36,015 bases of DNA from an uncultured bacterium (GTDB lineage: Bacteria > Verrucomicrobiota > Kiritimatiellia > CAIQIC01 > Lenti-01). The notes below the pieces were generated by a model that saw only the letters and a list, made by a program, of their open reading frames with translations, searched no databases and had not been told where the DNA came from. A program made the position numbers and the translations under genes. The DNA is taken from positions 1 through 36,015 of the forward strand of contig CACXEY010000137.1 of NCBI GenBank assembly GCA_902766695.1, written 5' to 3'. Below, in pieces: positions 30,539 through 36,015 of the stretch (position 1 is the stretch's first letter; each line of letters starts with the position of its first letter).

Positions 30539-32086
30539 TCACCACGCCAGCCAGTTCAGGGGCGCGAGACAGCCCTTCCAGCGCTGTTTCTCCTTGAGCC
30601 GCTCGTCGTTCGTCTTGTCGATTTCCAGCGTGATGTCCTTCGGCGGCGGCAGCTCCGCGGCCACGCTCCCCGGCTTGACGGTGGCCACGCTGATGGCCAT
30701 CACCATGTTGATGTCCTGGTCCACGTGCCCTTCCGACGACACGAACCAGTTGACGATCGGGATGTGCCGCAGCAGCGGCATCCCCGACGGCAGGTCGCTC
30801 ACTTCCCGCATCTTTTCGTAGCCGCCGATCAGGACGGTCTCGTCCAGGCCGCATTCGATCACCGGGTTGTACACGTTCTCCGACATGTCCCACGACCCGT
30901 CGTCCCCCACCCGCGGCTGCGTCCGCTGCTCGACCTTCAGCTGGATCTGGACCTTGTCCTCCGAAATCCGCCGCGCCGCCAGCTTCTCCAGCGTGAACCC
31001 GTATTCCACGTCCTCGAACGACTGCGTCAGGTTCCCGTCCTGGTCCTTGTACTGCAGCTTCAGCTTCATCGTCCCGCCCCACTTGATCCGGCTCGGTTCG
31101 TCCGAGTTCAGGTGGAACCGCATGCTCGCCTTCTCGCTGTCCCGCATCATCCCGTTCCCCGAAAACGCCTCCATCACGTTGTTGATCGACGCGTTGATGT
31201 TCATCGTCTCCGTCCCGTGCTTGCCCGTCAGGAAGTCGTAGAAGATCTTGTAGAACGGCTGGATCGTCGGCGTGCCCGCGCCAATCCGGCGGCTCGCGCT
31301 CTCGGAAATCCCCATGATCGCGGCCGTCAGTTCCACGAACTCTTGGTCCACGCCGACGTTCGCCACGCACACCGCCCCCGGCGCCTTGTCCCCGGCGTCC
31401 GCCGCCGCCGTCCCGCTCATCCTCAGCCAGCTCTGCATCTCCAGCAACCGCATCAGCTTGTCCACGTCCCCCTGCGACCACGCCGTCCCCGTCAGTTTCA
31501 GCACGTTGTCCTCGTACAGCATCTGCAAGGTGCCCGGCTCCTGCGGATACCCCGTCGTCAGCTTGAAGCCCATCCCTTCGATCTGCCGCTTCAGGTTGTC
31601 GATCGTCCGCTGGTCCACCCGGAACGCCACCAGGTTCTCCACCTTCCCCCGGAACGCGTCCATCTCCAGGACCTTCTCCATCCGCTTCCAGTCCGAAGGA
31701 TTCGAAATCACGCCCGTCAGCACCAGCTTCTCCCGGTCCTCGTCCACCGTCACCCCCGAGATTTCCTCCAGGCGCATCGCGAGGCTCCGGCGCAGTTCGG
31801 GAAGCCCGCTCGTCACCCGCACGCTCTCCGTCCGGCGCGGCACCCCGTCCACGTAGAACGTCACGTCGCACTGCCCGATCTGCTTGCCTTCGATGGTCAC
31901 GCGGTCGGACCCGGAACCTTCCGGCGGCAGCACCACGCGCACGCTGTCGCGGCCGTCCTGCGACACGATGAAGCTCTCGGGTTCGAATCCCAGTTCGAGG
32001 GTCCGCCGGTCGCCCACCGGAACAGACAGGGCCCACGCGGTCCAGGCGCAAAGCGCCAATGCAACGGTTGCAATCCATTTCTTCAT
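30539..32086 (-). CDS. cpaC: Outer-membrane secretin CpaC/RcpA-type
   Basis: 515 residues. Signal peptide MKKWIATVALALCAWTAWALS. The N-terminal pilus/BON-like region (25-125) contains LELGFEPESFIVSQDGRDSVRVV and DVTFYVDG, as in the CpaC N-domain; it is followed by two BON/ring-building motifs (MRLEEISGVTVDEDREKLVLTGVIS and GTLQMLYEDNVLKLTGTAW). The secretin core is about 245-470 (KIFYDFLTG, INASINNVMEAFSGNG, VYNPVIECGLDETVLIGGYEKMREVSDLPSGMPLLRHIPIVNWFVSS). The final PLLRHIPIVNWFVSS is the typical secretin gate/lip end sequence. The C-terminal tail 470-515 is polar. It would form the outer-membrane channel for the fibre. It starts 10 nt after the CpaB stop and is followed by the ATPase. Confidence 0.93.
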   Translation of the reverse strand: MKKWIATVALALCAWTAWALSVPVGDRRTLELGFEPESFIVSQDGRDSVRVVLPPEGSGSDRVTIEGKQIGQCDVTFYVDGVPRRTESVRVTSGLPELRRSLAMRLEEISGVTVDEDREKLVLTGVISNPSDWKRMEKVLEMDAFRGKVENLVAFRVDQRTIDNLKRQIEGMGFKLTTGYPQEPGTLQMLYEDNVLKLTGTAWSQGDVDKLMRLLEMQSWLRMSGTAAADAGDKAPGAVCVANVGVDQEFVELTAAIMGISESASRRIGAGTPTIQPFYKIFYDFLTGKHGTETMNINASINNVMEAFSGNGMMRDSEKASMRFHLNSDEPSRIKWGGTMKLKLQYKDQDGNLTQSFEDVEYGFTLEKLAARRISEDKVQIQLKVEQRTQPRVGDDGSWDMSENVYNPVIECGLDETVLIGGYEKMREVSDLPSGMPLLRHIPIVNWFVSSEGHVDQDINMVMAISVATVKPGSVAAELPPPKDITLEIDKTNDERLKEKQRWKGCLAPLNWLAW

Positions 32087-32096
32087 GTTCTTCTCC

Positions 32097-32831
32097 TCAT
32101 TCGCCGATCGCTTCGCGGTTCATCTTTTCCAAAGCCTCCATGGTCAGCGCCTCGCCCGCCGGCAGCTGCCGGATTTCGAGGTTCGACCCGCTGTCCCCGC
32201 GGCGCCGCAGCACCGGGTACAGCTCGCCCGCCCTCTGCGCCGCCAGCAGCGTCATCGCCTCCTGCGGCGGCAGCGACAGGATCACGCCGTTCTGCATCTT
32301 GTTCATCACGCGCTTGCGCGGGAACAGCACCCGCGCCTCCTGCTGCTCCACCACCTTGCTGCCCGCGCTCAGGTCGCGCGATGCCGCCTCCGTCCGCTGG
32401 ACCTTCACCCACAGGATGATCGCGATTTCGTCCCCGCGCTGGATGTAGTTCAAAAGCGCCCCGTCCGCGAAGTGCACCGGCACCGCCCACTCGCCCAGAC
32501 CCACGTCGGCGGAGGGGGAATCCGCGACCTCGAAGTCGCTCATCATGATGAAGCTGCGCTGCATCACGTCGTGGTTGAGCTTCAGCCCTTCGACCATGTT
32601 CCGGTCCTCGTACCGGACCTGCTGCCCCGCGATGTACACGTCCGCCGGGATCACGTGGCTCACGTAGTCGTTCGCGCCCAGCGTGTCGCCCGCCTTCAGC
32701 GTCCGGCTCGCCTTCAGCACCGCCACGGTCTTCCCGCGCGCGTTGTCCCGCTGCGACAGCGTCCGGCTCACCGCCAGGACCGCCGCCAGGCCGAATACCA
32801 CCGCGATGATCAACGGTATCGTGTTCTTCAT
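32097..32831 (-). CDS. cpaB: Tad pilus assembly protein CpaB/RcpC (SAF domain)
   Basis: 244 residues; membrane anchor 6-22 (PLIIAVVFGLAAVLAVS), then the SAF/RcpC region (about 36-105): VAVLKASRTLKAGDTLGANDYVSHVIPADVYIAG, characteristic of CpaB, and a second beta domain around VPVHFADGALLNYIQRGDEIAIILWVKV with the VLFPRKRVMNKMQNGVILSLPPQEAMTLLAAQRAGELYPVLR block. This periplasmic protein is thought to link inner-membrane machinery and the secretin. AGAGAGG precedes ATG 32831, which also overlaps the stop of the 44-codon ORF. Standard length (about 250-300). It is the first canonical gene of the tad set here. Confidence 0.93.
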   Translation of the reverse strand: MKNTIPLIIAVVFGLAAVLAVSRTLSQRDNARGKTVAVLKASRTLKAGDTLGANDYVSHVIPADVYIAGQQVRYEDRNMVEGLKLNHDVMQRSFIMMSDFEVADSPSADVGLGEWAVPVHFADGALLNYIQRGDEIAIILWVKVQRTEAASRDLSAGSKVVEQQEARVLFPRKRVMNKMQNGVILSLPPQEAMTLLAAQRAGELYPVLRRRGDSGSNLEIRQLPAGEALTMEALEKMNREAIGE

Positions 32832-32962
32832 CTTCTCGATTCCTCTCTCGTTTCAACTTTCGTCCCCGACAACAGGCGCGTTTCTCCCGGTTGCAGTCGG
32901 GGGCGGCCGACGGCCGTCGATGGCAATCGGTCCCGCAAACCGCGCTGGACTCTCCCGCACAT
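32828..32962 (-). CDS. Possible 44-residue ORF between adhesin and cpaB
   Basis: ATG at 32962 is 8 nt after AAGGAAGG, which itself follows the adhesin stop by one nucleotide, and its TGA overlaps the cpaB ATG (ATGA). The peptide is Arg-rich (ends VETREESRR) with no predicted membrane span. The double junction evidence equals that of the 39-codon ORF at 11734-11853. It may be a coupling leader and not a protein product. Otherwise the 145-nt spacer shows only a short palindrome (cgacggccgtcg) and no clear promoter. Confidence 0.3.
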   Translation of the reverse strand: MCGRVQRGLRDRLPSTAVGRPRLQPGETRLLSGTKVETREESRR

Positions 32963-32976
32963 GCCTCGCGCCTTCC

Positions 32977-35900
32977 TTATTTCGCCTTCTCCCCGGCCTT
33001 CGCCTTCGGCGCGTCGGATTTCGCCGCGGGTTTCGCGGGGGCCTTGGCGTCCGCCGCCTTCGCGGGGGACGCGGGCTTCGCCGTCGCCTTGCCGGACGCC
33101 TTCTCGGCCGGGGCCGCCTTCGGGGAGGGCTTGGCCGCTTCCTTGGCTTCCGGCAGCGGATCGAACTCGATCAGGTACAGGCGGCTCCGGCTCATCCGTT
33201 CGCTGTCCCACAGGCTGTCGTCCAGACCCCACCGGCGGGGACCGTACACGACGGCGTTCTTGCCGTTGTTCGGGTCGAGCAGGTCGTTCTGGATGATGTT
33301 CCAGTAGTCCACGCCCGTTTCGCCCGCGTTGAACAGCGCCAGGTCGGTGTGCAGGAACAGCGGCGATCCGAAGATGCCCTGCGTGCTCTTGAGTTCCGGC
33401 GTGTCCACGCTGAAGGCCAAGGCGCTGTAGATCTTGCGCAGGAGGTCGGGATGACCCAAGACAGGACGGCCGTTGACGATCACGAGGCCGGGGATCGCGA
33501 TCGTTCCGACGTATTCCGGCGTGTCGCTGTATTCCGTCTCGCCCATCACGATGTAGATGTAGCTCATCGGGGTGCCTTCCAGCTCGCCGTTCAGGATCGT
33601 CCACTGGCCGTTGACCTGCGCTTCCATCGGGTCGCCGGCCGTTCCCATCCGGCCGCCGAGGTCCAGCTCCAGCCCGTCGCCGGCGACCAGGTTCAGCGAG
33701 TCCCCGTTCGCGTCCAGGTACCCGTGCAGGCCGTCCGGCAGCCCGATCCGCGGCGCCGTCAGCGACAAGTGCCCGCTCGCGTCGATCGTGCCCAGCAGGA
33801 TGTCGTGCCCGGTCGACTGCTCGTGCAGGTAGATGTTCTTCCCGGAAATCCGCTCGATCCGCGAGCTGATTTCCGTGTTGATCGGCTTGCCCGCGCTGCC
33901 GATGTCGCCGCCCGCCGTCATCGTCAGGCTCCGGACCCGCACCAGCGAGCTGTTGTCGTTGATCGACCCGCGCGCGGCCAGCTCCGCGGTCCCCGCATTC
34001 AGCTTGCCCATGTTGATGCTGCCGGCGTTGACCTTCACGTCGTCCGCTTCCATCGTGTCGAACGTCAGCGCGCCGCCGACCTTGAGTTCCGCGTCCCCGC
34101 CGATGTCCGCCTCCTTCAGCGTCGCCGCGCCGCCGATGTCCGCCGTGAGCTTCCCGCCCGTGGACAGCGTCTGGACCGTCGTGGCGCCGCCGACCGTCGC
34201 GGTCATCGGCCCGCCCGAGGTCACCGTGTCCGCGGTGAACCCGCCGCCGACATTGGCGTCGATCTCGCCGCCGGCCCGCACGTCCGTCGCCGTGAAGTCC
34301 CCGCCCACGTTCTCCAGCTGGATGTTGTTGCCCGCGCTCAGCGTGCCGACCGACATCGGCCCGCCGACCGTCGCCACCACGTCGTTTCCCGCCTGGACCG
34401 TGCTGCTGTTCACGGAACCCGCGTGGATCGTCGCCGTGCCGCCGGCGTTGACGCTGCCGACGGTCAGCCCGCCGACGTCCAGCGTCGCCTGCCCGCCCGC
34501 CACGATCTGCGAGCCGGACACGTCCTGCCCGCCGGACACCGTCGCGTCCTGCGCGGCCACGATGCCGTCGATGGTGTCGCCTTCTTCCAGCACGCCCTCG
34601 ACGGTCGCGACCTCCCCGTCGGCCCGCATCGCGGTCACCTGCGCGGAGCTGCCGCCCTCCAGGCTCGTCAGGTTCACCGGCGCCGCGAACGTCACCGTCA
34701 CGCTGCCGTTGACGCTTTCCGCCGCGAAGTCCTTCGCCGTCACGTTGTCCATCGTGATGTCGTTGCCCGACTGGATGCCGAGCGTGTCCGTCTCGACGCC
34801 GCCCTGGATCGTCACCGAGTCCTTCGCCACCAGCACCAGCATGTTCGTGCCGGCCATCGTCGAATCGGCATCCACGTTGATGTCCCCGTTGTAGGACTGC
34901 ACGCCCGCATTGGCCGCACCGAGAACCGCCTGCGTCAGCGTCACGTCCTGGTCGGCCTTCAGGACCAGATTCGTCCCGGCTTCCACCGACGCTCCATTCT
35001 TCCACGTCAGGGCACCCTGTTCCGCCAGCATCACCAGGTCCCCGCCCGCCGTCACCTGCGCGCCGTCCACCGTCACGCTGTCCGTCCGGGAAATCACCGT
35101 CACGTACTGCTTGCCGTCGATGTTCCCCTGCACTTCCGCGGCACCGGCCGCACTGATTCCGACGTTCTCGCCCGCCGTGACCGTCCCGTTCGCCGTGCTC
35201 GTGACCGTCCCGGCCGTGTTCGTGAGCGTCACGCTGCCCGCCGTCGCTTCCACCGCCGCGTCCAGCCGGATGTCGCTGCCCGCGTCGATCAACACGTTGC
35301 CGGCGGTCGCCGTGACCGTCCCGGTCCCCGTGTTCGTGAAGGTGCCGCCCGCCTTGTTCGTCGCGGTATTCCCCGCGAGGACCGCGCCTTGCAGCACCAT
35401 GTCACTACTGGCATCCAGCAACGTGTCGTTCTTGGCCGTGATGGTACCGGCCGCCGAGTTCGTCAAGCTGCCGTCCTTGGCCAGGATGGTCACATTGCTC
35501 TGCACCGATTCCACGGCCGCATTCACCGACACGGCCTTCGCGCTGTCGATCAGGACCACCCCGTTCGTCGCCGTCACGCTACCCGTGGTCATGTTCGTGA
35601 AGCTGCCCGAGGTGACCGTGAGCGTCGCGTTCTCGCCCGCTCCGACCGCGCCTTCCAGCGTCATGTCGCCCTTCGAGGTCAGCATCGCATCCGTACCGGC
35701 CTGTATCGTCCCGTTCGTCGTGCTCGTCAGCGTGCCGCCCTGGGCCGTGACCGTCACGTTGCTGGCCGTGGCCGCCAAGCCGGCATCCAGATGGACGCTG
35801 TTCGTCGCCGCCACCTTCACGTCGCCGGACGTGGCCGTCAGGCTGCCGCTGGCTTTGTTCGTGAAGCTACCGCCCGCGGTCGCCGTCACGTTTCTCCCCG

Positions 35901-36015
35901 CGTCCACAGCGCCCTGCACCAGCGTGTTGCCGCTGGAGTACATCACCACGTCGGTCGCCGCGTGGACCGTCCCGTTCGTCGTCGTCGTCAGTGCACCGCC
36001 GTTCGCCTTCAGGTC
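32977..36015 (-). CDS. Giant repeat adhesin, C-terminal part, runs off right edge
   Basis: The frame stays open to the window edge, so the N-terminus is missing; a GTG at 35949 is internal, because residues upstream of it (for example GGALTTTTNGTVHAATD) continue the repeat. About 1012 residues are visible. The N-terminal third consists of 88-residue repeats, each of two 44-residue halves, with sequences like TSTTNGTIQAGTDAMLTS and SFTNMTTGSVTATNGVVLIDS, Thr/Asn/Ala/Gly/Val-rich beta-helix units as in filamentous-haemagglutinin-type adhesins. The middle continues as degenerate parallel-helix units (GGDAELKVGGALTFDTM). A distinct, non-repeated domain at about 790-960 (WTILNGELEGTPMSYIYIV, PLFLHTDLALFNAGETGVDYWN, ...RSRLYLIEFDPLPEA) precedes a Lys/Ala/Pro-rich tail. 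No autotransporter barrel and no LPXTG or PEP-CTERM-type sorting signal is visible. Probably surface exposed. Export route unknown. Confidence 0.85.
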   Translation of the reverse strand, partial: DLKANGGALTTTTNGTVHAATDVVMYSSGNTLVQGAVDAGRNVTATAGGSFTNKASGSLTATSGDVKVAATNSVHLDAGLAATASNVTVTAQGGTLTSTTNGTIQAGTDAMLTSKGDMTLEGAVGAGENATLTVTSGSFTNMTTGSVTATNGVVLIDSAKAVSVNAAVESVQSNVTILAKDGSLTNSAAGTITAKNDTLLDASSDMVLQGAVLAGNTATNKAGGTFTNTGTGTVTATAGNVLIDAGSDIRLDAAVEATAGSVTLTNTAGTVTSTANGTVTAGENVGISAAGAAEVQGNIDGKQYVTVISRTDSVTVDGAQVTAGGDLVMLAEQGALTWKNGASVEAGTNLVLKADQDVTLTQAVLGAANAGVQSYNGDINVDADSTMAGTNMLVLVAKDSVTIQGGVETDTLGIQSGNDITMDNVTAKDFAAESVNGSVTVTFAAPVNLTSLEGGSSAQVTAMRADGEVATVEGVLEEGDTIDGIVAAQDATVSGGQDVSGSQIVAGGQATLDVGGLTVGSVNAGGTATIHAGSVNSSTVQAGNDVVATVGGPMSVGTLSAGNNIQLENVGGDFTATDVRAGGEIDANVGGGFTADTVTSGGPMTATVGGATTVQTLSTGGKLTADIGGAATLKEADIGGDAELKVGGALTFDTMEADDVKVNAGSINMGKLNAGTAELAARGSINDNSSLVRVRSLTMTAGGDIGSAGKPINTEISSRIERISGKNIYLHEQSTGHDILLGTIDASGHLSLTAPRIGLPDGLHGYLDANGDSLNLVAGDGLELDLGGRMGTAGDPMEAQVNGQWTILNGELEGTPMSYIYIVMGETEYSDTPEYVGTIAIPGLVIVNGRPVLGHPDLLRKIYSALAFSVDTPELKSTQGIFGSPLFLHTDLALFNAGETGVDYWNIIQNDLLDPNNGKNAVVYGPRRWGLDDSLWDSERMSRSRLYLIEFDPLPEAKEAAKPSPKAAPAEKASGKATAKPASPAKAADAKAPAKPAAKSDAPKAKAGEKAK
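35160..36015 (-). repeat. 264-bp (88-residue) repeats in the adhesin gene
   Basis: At least three units are visible, with NVTxxA starts spaced 88 residues apart (units beginning NVTVTAQGG and NVTILAKDG, plus the preceding partial unit running into the edge). Each contains GTI/GTV-TA, a D-M-x-L-x-G-A-V block, SFTN/TFTN and VLID. Units are diverged (not recent identical copies). More copies probably lie outside the window. Confidence 0.75.

Noticed and set aside
32050-32086. A TTGCAACCGTTGCA run at the secretin start resembling the 10-bp arrays
   Set aside because: Only two partial units, and they encode a normal signal peptide, so coincidence is more likely.
32840-32962. Resemblance to a glycine-riboswitch-like layout (GGGAGAG ... 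CCGCCCCCGACTGCAA on the minus strand)
   Set aside because: The second conserved strand (CTCTCAGG-type) and the paired core are missing, and a short ORF with a ribosome site occupies the same stretch.
1-36015. CRISPR array, tRNA, rRNA or prophage genes
   Set aside because: No regularly spaced direct repeats with unique spacers, no cloverleaf or rRNA-like stretches, and no integrase, terminase or capsid-like products were seen.

Overview
The window is GC-rich and gene-dense. Every gene I can support lies on the minus strand, so it reads right to left. Many junctions are ATGA/GTGA overlaps or gaps of 1-10 nt, so most of it looks like one or two long translationally coupled operons. Gram-negative architecture (outer-membrane secretin, signal peptides, giant repeat adhesin) together with a Ser/Thr kinase, a PP2C phosphatase, several FHA proteins and a caspase-fold protein suggest the PVC superphylum, perhaps Kiritimatiellota or Verrucomicrobiota. 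That placement is inference. No rRNA, tRNA, CRISPR array, integrase or transposase gene was seen.

Right part (36015 to about 20.6 kb): the 3' part of a giant repeat adhesin running off the right edge, a possible 44-codon ORF, then a Tad/Flp (type IVc pilus) assembly locus: CpaB (SAF), CpaC-type secretin, an FHA-TadA ATPase, TadB, TadC, two membrane FHA proteins, two Flp-like pilins, the CpaA prepilin peptidase and a TadE pseudopilin.

Middle (20.6 to 9.7 kb): a large TadG-like protein, a secreted protein of unknown function, a large secreted class 3-type lipase, a second TadE pseudopilin, a small exported protein, a 39-codon bridging ORF, a PP2C-type Ser/Thr phosphatase and a second, FHA-less TadA/CpaF ATPase.

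Left part (9.7 kb to 1): after a 233-bp spacer holding a dispersed 150-bp repeat come a transmembrane Ser/Thr kinase with a very large extracytoplasmic region, a stand-alone secreted paralogue of that region, a third and more divergent protein with similar repeats, and the N-terminal part of a caspase-like (C14) protease running off the left edge.

Working model (inference): the Tad machine assembles Flp/TadE fibres or acts as a secretion device; the membrane kinase and the phosphatase set the phospho-threonine state read by four FHA domains (one on the motor ATPase, three on two inner-membrane proteins); the adhesin, lipase and caspase-like protein are candidate surface or secreted products. 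TadZ/CpaE and TadD homologues are not visible here. Dispersed repeats sit at gene junctions: two 102-bp paired-hairpin elements, two 10-bp tandem arrays and one 150-bp element. No promoter or intrinsic terminator could be assigned with confidence.
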